From the NCBI RefSeq assembly GCF_900157365.1, contig NZ_FUEZ01000004.1, positions 124,001-188,000 of the forward strand: a DNA stretch of 64,000 nucleotides. The letters run 5' to 3'. The position numbers and the translations under genes were made by a program. Each line of letters starts with the position of its first letter. The stretch's first letter is position 1. Below, one piece after another: positions 9,564 to 23,911 of the stretch. The notes beneath the pieces are model-generated. The model ran no database searches. It was not told the DNA's origin and was given only the letters and a program-made list of their open reading frames with translations. The DNA is from Mycobacterium numidiamassiliense (GTDB lineage: Bacteria > Actinomycetota > Actinomycetes > Mycobacteriales > Mycobacteriaceae).

Positions 9564-11437
9564 CCACCCCTCAGCATCTGTCCGACCGATATGAACTGGG
9601 TGACATCCTCGGGTTCGGGGGCATGTCCGAGGTTCATTTGGCCCGTGACGTCCGCTTACACCGCGACGTGGCGGTTAAGGTGCTGCGCGCCGATCTCGCC
9701 CGCGATCCCAGCTTCTACCTGCGCTTCCGCCGCGAAGCGCAGAACGCCGCCGCGTTGAACCACCCGTCGATCGTGGCGGTATACGACACCGGGGAAGCCG
9801 AGACGCCCAGCGGCCCGCTGCCCTACATCGTCATGGAATACGTCGACGGCGTCACCCTGCGCGACATCGTGCACAACGACGGCCCGCTGCCGCCCCGCCG
9901 GGCCATCGAGATCATCGCCGACGCCTGCCAGGCGCTGAACTTCAGCCATCGCAACGGCATCATCCACCGCGACGTTAAGCCGGCGAACATCATGATCAGC
10001 ACGACCAACGCCGTCAAGGTGATGGACTTCGGCATCGCGCGTGCGATTGCCGACAGCGGCAACAGCGTGACCCAGACCGCGGCCGTGATCGGCACCGCGC
10101 AATATCTATCGCCCGAGCAGGCCCGCGGCGAAACCGTCGACGCCCGCTCCGACGTCTACTCGCTAGGCTGTGTCCTCTACGAAATCCTCACTGGAGAGCC
10201 ACCTTTCACCGGAGACTCACCCGTCGCGGTCGCCTACCAGCATGTGCGCGAGGATCCGGTTCCGCCGTCGAAACGGCACGAGGGCATATCCCCCGACCTG
10301 GACGCCGTCGTCCTCAAGGCGTTGGCCAAGAATCCGGACAACCGGTACCAGACCGCGGGGGAGATGCGGGCCGATCTGGTTCGGGTGCACAACGGGGAGA
10401 CGCCCGAGGCGCCCAAGGTATTCACCGACGCCGAACGGACCTCGCTGATGACCGCGACCGGTCCCGGCATCGGTCCGCGCACCGACCCGTTACCTCGGCA
10501 GAGTCTCGAGGATTCCGCGACTGATAACACGGGTGGTTCGGTCGGTCGCTGGGTTGTCGCGGTCGCGGTGCTGGCGGTCCTGACGATCGTCGTCGTCATC
10601 GCGTTTAACACCTTCGGCGGCAGCACCCGCGACGTCCAGGTGCCCGACATGCGGGGGCAGGTGTCGGCGGACGCCATCGCGGCGCTGCAGAACCGCGGCT
10701 TCAAGACGCGCACCCTGCAAAAGCCCGACTCGAGCATCGCGCCCGACCATGTGATCAGCACCGATCCCGGTGCTAACGCGTCGGTGGGCGCCGGCGACGA
10801 GATCACCATCAATGTGTCCACCGGTCCGGAACAGCGCGAGGTGCCCGACGTGTCGTCGCTGACCTACGCCGACGCCGTCAGCAAGCTCAAGGCCGCCGGA
10901 TTCACCAAGTTCAAGCAGGCCAACTCGCCGTCGACCCCCGAGCTGCTGGGCAAGGTGATCCAGACCAATCCGCCGGCCAACCAGACGTCCGCAATCACCA
11001 ACATGATCACCGTGATCGTCGGTTCCGGGCCGGAGACCAAGCAGGTCCCGGATGTCGCGGGGCAGACCGTCGACATCGCGCAGAAGAACCTGACCGTCTA
11101 CGGCTTCACCAAGCTGACCCAGGCGGCGGTGGACAGCCCGCGGCCCGCGGGTGAGGTGATCGCGACGAATCCCCCTAAGGGACAAACCGTGCCGGTCGAT
11201 TCGATTATCGAGCTGCAGGTGTCCAAGGGCAATCAATTCCTGATGCCGGACTTGAGCGGCATGTTCTGGACCGACGCCGAGCCGCGGCTACGCGCGCTGG
11301 GCTGGACCGGGGTGCTGGACAAGGGTCAAGACGTGGACGCGGGTGGCTCCCAGCGCAACAAAGTCGTCTATCAGAACCCGCCGGCCGGCGCCGGGGTAAA
11401 CCGCGACGGCGTCATCACGCTGAAGTTCGGTCAGTAG
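9560..11437 (+). CDS. pknB: Ser/Thr protein kinase PknB with PASTA repeats
   Basis: 625 aa (M. tuberculosis 626). The kinase domain has catalytic Lys40, [13 protein letters not shown] and SPEQARGE. A membrane span at about 331-353 is followed by four extracellular PASTA domains that begin [27 protein letters not shown] and LMPDLSGMF and sense muropeptides/lipid II. PknB phosphorylates CwlM and the MviN pseudokinase, both encoded further right in this window. It is the last gene of the operon and its 3' end overlaps convergent trpG by 23 nt. Confidence 0.98.
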   Translation: MTTPQHLSDRYELGDILGFGGMSEVHLARDVRLHRDVAVKVLRADLARDPSFYLRFRREAQNAAALNHPSIVAVYDTGEAETPSGPLPYIVMEYVDGVTLRDIVHNDGPLPPRRAIEIIADACQALNFSHRNGIIHRDVKPANIMISTTNAVKVMDFGIARAIADSGNSVTQTAAVIGTAQYLSPEQARGETVDARSDVYSLGCVLYEILTGEPPFTGDSPVAVAYQHVREDPVPPSKRHEGISPDLDAVVLKALAKNPDNRYQTAGEMRADLVRVHNGETPEAPKVFTDAERTSLMTATGPGIGPRTDPLPRQSLEDSATDNTGGSVGRWVVAVAVLAVLTIVVVIAFNTFGGSTRDVQVPDMRGQVSADAIAALQNRGFKTRTLQKPDSSIAPDHVISTDPGANASVGAGDEITINVSTGPEQREVPDVSSLTYADAVSKLKAAGFTKFKQANSPSTPELLGKVIQTNPPANQTSAITNMITVIVGSGPETKQVPDVAGQTVDIAQKNLTVYGFTKLTQAAVDSPRPAGEVIATNPPKGQTVPVDSIIELQVSKGNQFLMPDLSGMFWTDAEPRLRALGWTGVLDKGQDVDAGGSQRNKVVYQNPPAGAGVNRDGVITLKFGQ

Positions 11438-12113
11438 CAGCGGGATCCGGCGGAAAATACGGCCGCACCGCGGCGCGGACCTCGTTTTCCAGTCGGCGCA
11501 CCAGGGTGTCGTCGCGCGACCATCCGCAGTACTCCAGCCAGTTGGCCAGCATTCGGTGGCCGCCCTCGGTCAGAATCGACTCCGGGTGGAATTGGACACC
11601 GTGGATCGGCAACTCGGTGTGCCGCACGGCCATGATCACCCCGCTGCGGGTATGGGCCGTCACCTCTAAGGTTGCGGGCAAGGATTCCGGCAGGATGGTC
11701 AGCGAGTGATACCGCGTCGCCGTGAACGGATCCGGAAGTCCTTGCAGCACACCCACATTCGTGTGAAACACACTGCTGGTCTTGCCGTGCAGCAACTCGG
11801 GCGCGCGATCGACCGTCGCCCCGAACGCGACTCCAATCGCCTGATGCCCCAAGCACACCCCCAGCAGCGGGGTGCGCGCAGCGGCGCATGCGTGCACCAG
11901 GCTGATCGACGCACCGGCGCGTTCCGGGGTGCCCGGGCCCGGGCTGAGCAGAACACCGTCGAACTGCGCCGCGATGGCGGCGTGGTCATCGGCCGCGCCG
12001 GACAGCCGGTCGTCGTCGTTGCGCCACACCTGCGCCTCGACGCCAAGCTGGCCCAGGTACTGCACCAGGTTGAACACGAAGCTGTCGTAGTTGTCGACAA
12101 CCAGGATCCGCAT
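11415..12113 (-). CDS. trpG: Glutamine amidotransferase, anthranilate/aminodeoxychorismate synthase component II
   Basis: 232 aa class I glutamine amidotransferase, same length as the M. tuberculosis orthologue. The DNYDSFVFNLVQYL start, GVCLGHQAIG nucleophile motif (Cys) and HGVQFHPES (His-Glu) form the complete triad. It supplies ammonia to a chorismate-using partner. It is annotated trpG by position, but no tryptophan gene is near, so it may serve as PabA for folate synthesis or both. Convergent with pknB, with overlapping 3' ends. Confidence 0.93.
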   Translation of the reverse strand: MRILVVDNYDSFVFNLVQYLGQLGVEAQVWRNDDDRLSGAADDHAAIAAQFDGVLLSPGPGTPERAGASISLVHACAAARTPLLGVCLGHQAIGVAFGATVDRAPELLHGKTSSVFHTNVGVLQGLPDPFTATRYHSLTILPESLPATLEVTAHTRSGVIMAVRHTELPIHGVQFHPESILTEGGHRMLANWLEYCGWSRDDTLVRRLENEVRAAVRPYFPPDPAATDRTSA

Positions 12114-12151
12114 CGTGCCAGGCTACCGTTCACCCGAGCACCTAGTAGGCC

Positions 12152-12895
12152 CTAGTAGTTCACGGGCCCGATCGGCTGGGCGAAATGCATCCGGACCGGT
12201 TCGCTGTGGCCGACTATCCGCACATCGGACTTGACGTCTTCGCTGTAGCCGAGTCCGAAGCGAACGACATACTGCTTGTACAGGATCACCAGCGGAGCGG
12301 CGGCCAGGGCCGCCTGCATCGCCGCCGCATTGCCGATGGCGATGATCACGTACGGCGGGCTGTAGGTGCGGCCGTTGAGCAAGAGCGTGTTGCCAACGCA
12401 GCGGGGCACCGAGGTCGCGATGATCCGCTGGTCCTGCATCTGAACGGCCTCGGCACCCGCACTCCACAGCGCGTTGAGAACCGCCTGGATGTCTTGCTGG
12501 TGTACCACCAGGTCGTCGGGGGAGGCGTCGCGCGGGAAGCGCCCGTTGGCGTCCCGTTTGGCGTCCTCGAGGGTGACCACCAGCCCAGGTCCGTGGACCG
12601 CATCCATATCCGCCTCACCGGCCAGCTCCGCGGAGCGCCGCAGCATCGCCGCCAGCGCGGCATCGGAGGACCGCAGGTGCGTCGAATCGAGCTTGGCGGC
12701 CAGCTCGTCGCGCTGCGCCTTGAGGCCGTCCACCGTCCACTGCGCCTCGCGAACCAAATCGACCAGGCGAGGCGCATCACTGCGGCGGATCTCGGCGCCG
12801 CCGGACACACCGTGAGTGGCAGCCAACAGCAGTCCCGCCATCAGGCAGACCAGCGGCACCCCGAACCGCCATGGCGAGCGGCGCGTGTCACTCAT
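12152..12895 (-). CDS. DUF881 membrane protein (Rv0012-like)
   Basis: 247 aa using ATG at 12895, which has GGAGA five bases upstream; a longer in-frame start at 12988 would add 31 unconserved residues. One N-terminal membrane segment (about 11-30) is followed by a short coiled-coil (VREAQWTVDGLKAQRDELAAKL) and the DUF881 domain with GPGLVVTLEDA. The family resembles the Bacillus YlxW/YlxX division-associated proteins, but no role is demonstrated. Divergent from crgA and 38 nt upstream of trpG on the same strand. Confidence 0.88.
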   Translation of the reverse strand: MSDTRRSPWRFGVPLVCLMAGLLLAATHGVSGGAEIRRSDAPRLVDLVREAQWTVDGLKAQRDELAAKLDSTHLRSSDAALAAMLRRSAELAGEADMDAVHGPGLVVTLEDAKRDANGRFPRDASPDDLVVHQQDIQAVLNALWSAGAEAVQMQDQRIIATSVPRCVGNTLLLNGRTYSPPYVIIAIGNAAAMQAALAAAPLVILYKQYVVRFGLGYSEDVKSDVRIVGHSEPVRMHFAQPIGPVNY

Positions 12896-13017
12896 CGACT
12901 CTCCGTTTCCTGGTGACGCTGCCAGGTGAGTTAGGCTCGTAGCCAAGCTCTGCCTGCAGCAATAATCGTTGCACCCCGTCCTGCTCATCGCGTCGTTGAG
13001 GTAAGCCCGAGGTAATC

Positions 13018-13299
13018 ATGCCCAAGTCGAAGGTCCGTAAGAAGAACGACTTCACCGTGAGCGCTGTCAGCCGCACACCCGTGAAGGTGAAGGTTGGACC
13101 GTCGAGCGTGTGGTTCGTCGCGCTGTTCGTCAGTCTCATGCTGATCGGGCTCGTCTGGCTGATGGTCTTCCAATTAGCCGCCGTCGGCAGCCAGGCCCCG
13201 GCAGCGCTGAACTGGATGGCGCAACTCGGCCCCTGGAACTATGCGATCGCGTTCGCCTTCATGATCACCGGTTTGTTGCTCACCATGCGCTGGCACTGA
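13018..13299 (+). CDS. crgA: Cell division protein CrgA
   Basis: 93 aa, the exact size of M. tuberculosis CrgA (Rv0011c). A basic N-terminus [12 protein letters not shown] precedes two membrane segments (about 33-53 and 68-88). CrgA is a divisome scaffold that interacts with FtsZ, FtsQ, FtsI and CwsA; cwsA is encoded 1.3 kb away. Divergently transcribed from the DUF881 gene. Confidence 0.96.
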   Translation: MPKSKVRKKNDFTVSAVSRTPVKVKVGPSSVWFVALFVSLMLIGLVWLMVFQLAAVGSQAPAALNWMAQLGPWNYAIAFAFMITGLLLTMRWH

Positions 13300-13430
13300 C
13301 CAGTAGTCACAACATAATGAATTCATCTTCCCGTTGATTTGTCGCTACGCCAGCAACCTTGTGTGCACCCAATCACACGCGTGTTATTTATCCCCACTGT
13401 TGATAGCTGCTGTGGATAACTGCATCGCCC

Positions 13431-13880
13431 ATGGTGGGAGGGCATAGGTTGCCCGCTCAGCAAACACAGTGGGAACCGCGCTTGGCGGGAATCGCTGGTT
13501 GCGGGGTTGCCGGCGTTTTAATGGCTATCGCAAGTGTGACTGTCGTCACAGACCCGCCGGGGCGTGCTCTGACCGGGATTGCCGCGGTGGGTCTGATCTT
13601 GTTTGCGGGCGCGTCGTGGCGCGCACGCCCAAAGCTGGCAATTACACCCGCCGGCCTGGCGATCCGGGGCTGGTTCCGAACGCAGGTATTGCAGCATTCC
13701 GATATCAAGATCATTCGGATCACCGAATTCCGCCGCTACGGGCGGACCGTGCGGTTGCTCGAGGTCGAAACGGCCGACGAAAGGCTGGTGCTGTTCAGTC
13801 GCTGGGACCTCGGCACCAGCCCATTAGAGGTTCTCGACGCGCTCACTGCCGCCGGTTACGCCGGCCGGCAACAACCGTGA
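13431..13880 (+). CDS. PH-domain-like membrane protein (Rv0010c-like)
   Basis: 149 aa. Two hydrophobic segments (about 19-37 and 45-61) precede a bacterial PH-like domain with LAITPAGLAIRGWFRT and FSRWDLG, ending EVLDALTAAGYAGR. It corresponds by position and sequence to Rv0010c. The start is uncertain: ATG at 13431 has no good ribosome site, whereas TTG at 13449 has GGAGGG about six bases upstream and gives a start closer to the M. tuberculosis protein. Function unknown. Confidence 0.85.
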   Translation: MVGGHRLPAQQTQWEPRLAGIAGCGVAGVLMAIASVTVVTDPPGRALTGIAAVGLILFAGASWRARPKLAITPAGLAIRGWFRTQVLQHSDIKIIRITEFRRYGRTVRLLEVETADERLVLFSRWDLGTSPLEVLDALTAAGYAGRQQP

Positions 13881-13905
13881 GCGCAGACTCGGCCAAACAG
13901 CCGTC

Positions 13906-14454
13906 TTACGAGATGGTGATCGACTCGATGACAACCGCGTCGGTCGGACGGTCGTTGCCGTCGGTGGAGGTGGTCGCGATCGCGTCGACGACCTTCTGCG
14001 AATCGGGGTCGGTCACCTCACCGAAGATCGTGTGGCGCCGATTCAGGTGCGGCGTCTGGCCGACGGTGATGAAGAACTGGGAGCCGTTGGTGCCCGGGCC
14101 CGCGTTGGCCATCGCCAACAGGTAGGGCTTGTCGAATTGCAGCTCGGGGTGGAATTCGTCGGCGAACTTGTAGCCGGGGCCGCCGCGACCGGTACCGGTC
14201 GGGTCGCCGCCCTGGATCATGAAGCCCTGGATCACCCGGTGAAAGACCGCGCCATCGTAGAACGGGCCCGACGGGCCGCCGGAGGCATTCTGGGTCGAGT
14301 AATCCTTGGTGCCCTGCGCCAGGCCGACGAAGTTGGCGACCGTCTTGGGGGCGTGATTTCCGAAGAGAGCGACCTTGATGTCGCCGCGGTTGGTGTGCAG
14401 CGTGGCGGTGGCAGTCTGAAAGGGGCTGTTAGTCACGGCAACACAGTCTGCCAC
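13906..14454 (-). CDS. ppiA: Cyclophilin-type peptidyl-prolyl isomerase A
   Basis: 182 aa with GTG at 14454, matching the M. tuberculosis PpiA length; an upstream in-frame GTG at 14475 adds seven residues. Cyclophilin motifs are intact: FHRVIQGFMIQGGDPTGTG, the FADEF region, MANAGPGTNGSQFFIT and HTIFGEV. It catalyses cis-trans isomerisation of prolyl peptide bonds. No signal peptide is evident, so it is likely cytosolic. Convergent with the PH-like gene and divergent from cwsA. Confidence 0.96.
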   Translation of the reverse strand: MADCVAVTNSPFQTATATLHTNRGDIKVALFGNHAPKTVANFVGLAQGTKDYSTQNASGGPSGPFYDGAVFHRVIQGFMIQGGDPTGTGRGGPGYKFADEFHPELQFDKPYLLAMANAGPGTNGSQFFITVGQTPHLNRRHTIFGEVTDPDSQKVVDAIATTSTDGNDRPTDAVVIESITIS

Positions 14455-14584
14455 TCGCCGTGGGCGTGCCCGCACCGGGTGTCACTCGGCCACGTCCGGC
14501 CCCGGACGCTCTCCGGGCAATTGACCCACGGCGTCCTGATGGTGGCAGTCTGTAGGTTCCACGATCCGTTGAGGAAGGCGGCAG

Positions 14585-15010
14585 ATGAGAGCAAAGGCGG
14601 AGTCCCGGCTGACGCCCCGGGAGCGATTGGCCCGGGGGCTGACGTACTCAACGGTGGGACCGGTGGATGTCACCCGTGGGGTTGTCGGGCTCGGTGTCGA
14701 CTCCGCGCGGTCGACCGCCGCACAGCTCCGTCGCGCGTATGAGCGGGGCCAGTTGGCCCGCGAAATCGCCGCGGCACAAGAAACGATCGGCCTGGAGTTG
14801 GCGGCCGCGCAGGAAGTGGTCGCCAACCTTCCGCAGGCGCTGCAGGACGCCCGGCGGTCGCGCCGCCGCGGGCCTCGCCCATGGGTGCTCGCGGTTGCCG
14901 CGGTGGCGGTCCTGGCCGCCGGCGCCGTCGCGTTCAGCATCATCCGGCGTTCGTCGCGCCCAGAACCGTCGCCGCGGCCGCCCAGCGTCGACGTGCAGCC
15001 GCGCCCCTAG
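14585..15010 (+). CDS. cwsA: Cell wall synthesis protein CwsA
   Basis: 141 aa; the ATG at 14585 is preceded by GAGGAAGGCGGCAG. It shares with M. tuberculosis CwsA (Rv0008c) the blocks LTPRERLARGL, VGPVDVTRGV, AAAQEVVANLPQALQDAR and the C-terminal membrane span (about 99-121) followed by RRSSRPEPSPRPPSV. CwsA is a membrane protein that works with CrgA and Wag31 in polar growth and septation. Confidence 0.95.
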   Translation: MRAKAESRLTPRERLARGLTYSTVGPVDVTRGVVGLGVDSARSTAAQLRRAYERGQLAREIAAAQETIGLELAAAQEVVANLPQALQDARRSRRRGPRPWVLAVAAVAVLAAGAVAFSIIRRSSRPEPSPRPPSVDVQPRP

Positions 15011-15211
15011 CGCCTCGGGAATCGCGGCCCGCTGGCCCGCCTTGTCGAGGCGAAATTCCCTGCTGTTCAACGGATCCCAGCCCGCCTCGGGTGGCAAAGG
15101 GCGTCGCGACAATTCGCACCTTTGGCATGGTCCCTGATTCCGCCCCGAACGTTTACTACGGGGTGTTACCGTGCGGCCTACCGACTGTCCGACCGGCTTT
15201 TGCGAGGCAAC

Positions 15212-15964
15212 GTGTTCGACTCCCGGGTCGCAACCGCGGTGCGCACCGCCCTCGTGGCCGCTTGCATCGGTACCACCGGCATGTCGGTGGTATCGGCGTG
15301 TAGCTCGTCGCCATCCCCGATACGAGCGGCGACCACGTCGCCTGCGGCCACCTCTGGTAGCACACCCACCACGGCAAGCGCGCTTGACAGCGGCATTTAC
15401 GGCGACCCGGCGGCCGCCGCCAAATATTGGGTGCAGCAGTCGCTCGAGGACACCTGCGGCCTGGCTTCGGTCGCCGACGTGGTCGGTGAAGTCACCGGCC
15501 ACACTCCGACCGAGGGACAAATCATCAAGGTGGCACAGAACACTCCCTCGTCGATCCGCAACGGTCCGATTTACCTCCCCACCGGCGACCCGGGCCACGA
15601 AACCGAGAAGGGCGGCATCGACATGGCAGACACTGTCGTGCTGCTCGACCACTACGGGATCAAATCGCACATGACCTACGACAAACACCCCGAGGAGGTC
15701 GGCCTGTCCAAGTTAGAGGAGTACCTCGGCGCCGACCGCAAGGTCATCGCGTGGGTCAACTCGGGAACAATCTTGGGCTCCAACGACCAGCGCACCTCGG
15801 CCGATCATCTCCTTGTTGTGACCGGAATCGACACCAACAAAGAGATCGTTCACCTCAACGACCCCTACGCCGATTACGCCGACACGAAGGTCAGCATCGG
15901 CACATTCATGACCGCCTGGAAAATTGGGCAGGAATCCATCACCGTTACCGCGGCGCCAGGTTGA
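15212..15964 (+). CDS. Putative C39-family cysteine peptidase-like lipoprotein
   Basis: 250 aa. GTG at 15212 with GCGAGG upstream is preferred because it puts a signal peptide with lipobox VSAC (Cys30) at the N-terminus; a frame open from 15122 would bury it. A Ser/Thr/Ala/Pro linker follows, then a domain starting YWVQQSLEDTCGLASVADV that resembles papain-like C39 peptidases. Plausible triad residues are Cys82, His199 (SADHLLVV) and Asp217 (HLNDPYA). Predicted to act outside the membrane. The M. tuberculosis cwsA-alaT interval has no such gene as I recall it, so this looks like a lineage-specific insertion. The enzyme class is inferred; substrate unknown. Confidence 0.7.
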   Translation: MFDSRVATAVRTALVAACIGTTGMSVVSACSSSPSPIRAATTSPAATSGSTPTTASALDSGIYGDPAAAAKYWVQQSLEDTCGLASVADVVGEVTGHTPTEGQIIKVAQNTPSSIRNGPIYLPTGDPGHETEKGGIDMADTVVLLDHYGIKSHMTYDKHPEEVGLSKLEEYLGADRKVIAWVNSGTILGSNDQRTSADHLLVVTGIDTNKEIVHLNDPYADYADTKVSIGTFMTAWKIGQESITVTAAPG

Positions 15965-16001
15965 CGTCGCCGGCGCCTTGTCGCGGCGCGCCTGTGAGTT
16001 G

Positions 16002-16074
16002 TGGAGCCTAGGGGAATCGAACCCCTGACACCTGCCTTGCAAAGGCAGTGCTCTACCAACTGAGCTAAGGCCCC
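16002..16074 (-). tRNA. alaT: tRNA-Ala (TGC)
   Basis: The 73-nt complement folds completely: acceptor GGGGCCT/AGGCTCC, D arm GCTCAGTTGGTAGAGC, anticodon arm CTGCC-TTTGCAA-GGCAG with anticodon TGC, and T arm AGGGGTTCGATTCCCCT. CCA is not encoded. Paired with tRNA-Ile, as in other mycobacteria downstream of gyrA. Confidence 0.97.
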
Positions 16075-16219
16075 TCTTCAAAACTAGGCGCGGATGGATC
16101 AACATCCGCCACATGCCAGACTTCGACCCCACGCCGCGACCAAAACACCGCTGCCACCAAGGCAATCAGCGCCAACGGCAATGCAAGTCTCACACAACGT
16201 CTTGAAGGGCACATGGTTG

Positions 16220-16293
16220 TGGGCCTAGGAGGACTCGAACCTCCGACCTCTTCGTTATCAGCGAAGCGCTCTAACCGCCTGAGCTATAGGCCC
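16220..16293 (-). tRNA. ileT: tRNA-Ile (GAT)
   Basis: The 74-nt complement folds as a standard tRNA: acceptor GGGCCTA/TAGGCCC, anticodon arm CTTCG-CTGATAA-CGAAG with anticodon GAT, and T arm GGAGGTTCGAGTCCTCC. It lies 62 nt downstream of the DUF3566 gene on the same strand and 145 nt from tRNA-Ala; no coding sequence was seen between the two tRNAs. Confidence 0.97.
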
Positions 16294-16355
16294 GTACTCG
16301 CGTACGGCCGAGCGACGAGATTACCGCAATCGCCGCCCCACCCCAAAACCTCGCA

Positions 16356-17207
16356 CTAATCCCGGTCGGCCAGGGTCACTTCGATGCCGCCGATCAGATC
16401 GGTGGCCAGGTTGTAGATGAACGCCCCGATGGTCGCCATGGCGGTCAGCAAGACGATATTGACCAAGCCGATCAGCACTGCGCCGCCGAAGATGGTGCCG
16501 CTCGAAACAAGTTCTCCGCTGCTGCCGCTGGTGTTGTTCAGCAGGTCACCGACGTTGCTGTTGAGCTTGGCCCACACGCCCATGCCACCGAGCACCAGGT
16601 ACAGGAAGGCGACCGCGATCATCCAGATGAAGAACAGTGCCACCGAGAGCATCAGCGACACCTTCAACGTGCTCCACGGATCGATGCGGCGGATCTGCAT
16701 GCTGGCCCGCACGGGGCCGCGGTGTCGCCGCGCCACCTGCGGGCGGTTGTCCGACGTCTCCCGGGTTTCGGTGGCCGCCGACCGGCCCGAGCTCGACGAG
16801 TTCGACGTCTCCGCGGCACGCTCCGGCGTGTTCTTGCGCTGCGCTCCCCGCGGAATCGGGCCCGACAGATCAGGCAGCTCACTGGCATAGGCCTCGACCG
16901 GCTGGCTGTCGCTGCGGGGTGCCGCGGCGCCCGCCCCGGGCGTCGCCGTACCGGAGATGAAGCGATTCAGCCGGGCATCAAGGCCTGCGGGTGGGCCCGA
17001 CGTCCGGTCACCCTGAGCTTCGGCCGGGCGGCTTGCCGGCTGGGCGGGGCGACCGCCCCCGCGCTGCCAGGGGGGCGAGTCCGCCGCGTCCTGGCCCCGG
17101 CCGGCCTGTGCGGGCGTCCCTTGGTGCGCTCCCGTGCGCTCGACCGGTCCATCCCCGTTGGGGCCGTCGCCCTTCTTGGGGGCGCCCGGCTCGTTAGGTG
17201 AAGTCAC
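16356..17207 (-). CDS. DUF3566 membrane protein (Rv0007-like)
   Basis: 283 aa with GTG at 17207 preceded by AAGGAG. The first 165 residues are a disordered Pro/Gly/Ala/Ser-rich cytoplasmic region. The C-terminal third is the DUF3566 domain, starting [19 protein letters not shown], with two membrane segments (about 188-212 and 243-263). It follows gyrA on the same strand, the conserved gyrB-gyrA-Rv0007 order. Function unknown. Confidence 0.93.
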   Translation of the reverse strand: MTSPNEPGAPKKGDGPNGDGPVERTGAHQGTPAQAGRGQDAADSPPWQRGGGRPAQPASRPAEAQGDRTSGPPAGLDARLNRFISGTATPGAGAAAPRSDSQPVEAYASELPDLSGPIPRGAQRKNTPERAAETSNSSSSGRSAATETRETSDNRPQVARRHRGPVRASMQIRRIDPWSTLKVSLMLSVALFFIWMIAVAFLYLVLGGMGVWAKLNSNVGDLLNNTSGSSGELVSSGTIFGGAVLIGLVNIVLLTAMATIGAFIYNLATDLIGGIEVTLADRD

Positions 17208-17234
17208 CCCGACTCCTTACCTGTCCTACCTCGG

Positions 17235-17246
17235 CCGCCCGGGCGG
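17235..17246. repeat. Perfect 12-bp palindrome between gyrA and the DUF3566 gene
   Basis: CCGCCCGGGCGG reads identically on both strands. It lies in the 115-nt gap between gyrA and the DUF3566 gene. There is no loop and no T tract, so an intrinsic terminator is not supported; it could be a protein site or chance in GC-rich DNA. Confidence 0.4.
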
Positions 17247-17322
17247 TGGCACGTCTGATCGGGCTGAGTCTAATGCCCGGGGATTTGTCGCGAGCCGCTG
17301 CTTGACCCACGCCCATCGCGAG

Positions 17323-19839
<2,517 letters not shown>

Positions 19840-19891
19840 GTGTTCCTCGTCGGTCGGTCAGCGGTGGCTGGTCTGAGGCGGGTCTGATCAC

Positions 19892-21949
<2,058 letters not shown>

Positions 21950-22190
21950 TCATGCGGGCGGTCTGGTCACCGCAGCAGTCGCATGTCTCCACTCTACCGT
22001 GAGTGGGGGTCTGGACCGATTCTCTGGGCGCGTTTCTACCCAGCTGGACGCGCCGTGTGCTCAATTTCTTTATTGACGGCGCGTCCGGACGTGCGTCATG
22101 GGGGTCCGTTTCGTTCTCGCCGATCTGAGGGGTTCAATTTTTACGGCGTGTTGGTGGCGTGTTGGCCAGACCCATGACCTGCCGGAAGGC

Positions 22191-22748
22191 TCACCCGTAG
22201 GTGTCGCGCGGCCCCCGACCGGAGATGTGCCGCGGCCCTTTCCGCCAGGACGGCGCGGCCGGGCCGGTAATTTTCAGCGACGTCACCACACCGTTGCCAA
22301 CCGCGGCGGCAATCTTCGCCAACAGCTGAGCCTGGATCATCCTCAGCTGGGTCGCCCAGGCGGTCGATTCCGCGGTCACGCTGAGCACCCCTTCGCTCAG
22401 CCCGACCGGGATCGCATGATCGGCGATTTGATGACCCACCACCGACGGCCATTGACCCAACACCGTGCCTTCGGCCACCTGGGTCGACCAGCCGCGCTTT
22501 TTCGCCAGGTCGCGCGTCAGCCTGCCCAGCGGTTGCGGGTCGCGGACATCCGGGCCCGGTCCCGACCAGCTGCGCCGTTGCCCGCCGGCGCGCCGCGATA
22601 CGGGAGCGCCCGCCCGCCCGCGACCCGCATCCTTGCCCTGTGCCCGGGCCGCGGCGCGGGCTTCTTCGAGGGTGCGCCGCACCAGGTCGATGCCGGTAGG
22701 CTCGCCGAATGCCGCGGGTTGTTCGCGATCCCGCTCTTCGTCGGTCAT
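22191..22748 (-). CDS. dciA: DciA-type helicase-associated protein (DUF721)
   Basis: 185 aa corresponding to Rv0004. A charged, arginine-rich N-terminal half precedes the DUF721 domain (about 90-165, beginning [19 protein letters not shown]). DciA proteins replace DnaC/DnaI as the loader of the replicative helicase DnaB in most bacteria, including mycobacteria. Start ATG overlaps the recF stop by 4 nt, placing it in the dnaA-dnaN-recF-dciA replication cluster. Confidence 0.95.
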   Translation of the reverse strand: MTDEERDREQPAAFGEPTGIDLVRRTLEEARAAARAQGKDAGRGRAGAPVSRRAGGQRRSWSGPGPDVRDPQPLGRLTRDLAKKRGWSTQVAEGTVLGQWPSVVGHQIADHAIPVGLSEGVLSVTAESTAWATQLRMIQAQLLAKIAAAVGNGVVTSLKITGPAAPSWRKGPRHISGRGPRDTYG

Positions 22749-23911
22749 CTCTGCACCACCGATACTCGTCCAGCGTCTTCGTCGCGCAAGTCGATGTGCA
22801 CCCGCCTAGCATCCCAGCCAGCCGGGATGTCTTCCAGTACCGCCGCGGTTATCAGCACCTGTTCGGCGGATTCGGCCACCCCGGCCAGTGCCTGGCGCCG
22901 TGCGGTGTCGAGTTCGGCGAACACGTCGTCGAGCAATAACACCGGCTCGCCGCCGTCGGCGCGCAACAACTCATACGACGCCAACCGCAGCGCGACCGCG
23001 AATGACCACGATTCCCCATGGCTTGCAAAGCCTTTCGCGGGTTGATCGCCGAGCCGTAGCTCCAGATCGTCGCGGTGCGGGCCTACCAGACACATGCCGC
23101 GTTCCAATTCGGCGTTGCGGCGCGCAGCGAGCGCGGCCAACAACGCCGCTTCCAGAAATTCGCGATCGGTGCCCGCGTTATCGGGCGCGTCGGCGACCGC
23201 CAGGCCGTCGATGCTCGCCCGGTAGGCGATCGACGCCGGCCGCGAGGCCGGCGCCAGCAACTGGTACGACTTCTCCACCTCGGGCGCCAGCTGGTTCACC
23301 AAATCGATTCGCGCGGCCATCAATTGGGCACCATGTTCGGCCAGCCGGCTATCCCAAACATCGAGGGTATCCAGTGCGCTCGCATCACCCCGATGCCGTG
23401 AACCGCCCAACGATTTCAGCAACGCCGTGCGCTGCCGCAGCACCCGGTCGTAATCGGCACGTACCCCGGCAACGGTCGGGCGGCGCATCGTTGCCAAATC
23501 GTCGAGGTAGCGCCGGCGTTCGGACGGATCGCCGCGAACCAGTGCGAGGTCTTCCGGAGCAAACAGCACCGACCTCAGCACACCGACCACCTCGCGGGTG
23601 CTGCGCACCGGAGACCGGTTGAGTCGAGCCTTGTTGGCCCGGCCCGCTGCGATCTCCAGGTCGATCGCGCATTCGCGGCCTTCGTTCACCACAATCGTCG
23701 AAACCACCGCACGTGAGCTACCCGCCCGGATCAACGGTTGGTCGGTGCTCACCCGGTGTGAACCCAGAGTGGTCGAATACCAAAGTGCCTCAACAAGATT
23801 CGTTTTACCGAAACCGTTAGGACCGACGAACACCATCCGTCCCGGCTCTAGTTCAAGGTCGGCGACCGCCCAGGACCGGAAATCGTGCAGCCCCAAATGC
23901 CGGACGTACAC
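22745..23911 (-). CDS. recF: DNA replication and repair protein RecF
   Basis: 388 aa SMC-like ATPase. Walker A is GPNGFGKTN at about residues 30-38, the ABC signature lies around SPERRRYLD-like [11 protein letters not shown], and Walker B is [13 protein letters not shown]. RecF loads RecA at gaps during recombinational repair. GTG start at 23911 abuts the dnaN stop, and its own stop overlaps dciA. Confidence 0.97.
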   Translation of the reverse strand: MYVRHLGLHDFRSWAVADLELEPGRMVFVGPNGFGKTNLVEALWYSTTLGSHRVSTDQPLIRAGSSRAVVSTIVVNEGRECAIDLEIAAGRANKARLNRSPVRSTREVVGVLRSVLFAPEDLALVRGDPSERRRYLDDLATMRRPTVAGVRADYDRVLRQRTALLKSLGGSRHRGDASALDTLDVWDSRLAEHGAQLMAARIDLVNQLAPEVEKSYQLLAPASRPASIAYRASIDGLAVADAPDNAGTDREFLEAALLAALAARRNAELERGMCLVGPHRDDLELRLGDQPAKGFASHGESWSFAVALRLASYELLRADGGEPVLLLDDVFAELDTARRQALAGVAESAEQVLITAAVLEDIPAGWDARRVHIDLRDEDAGRVSVVQR

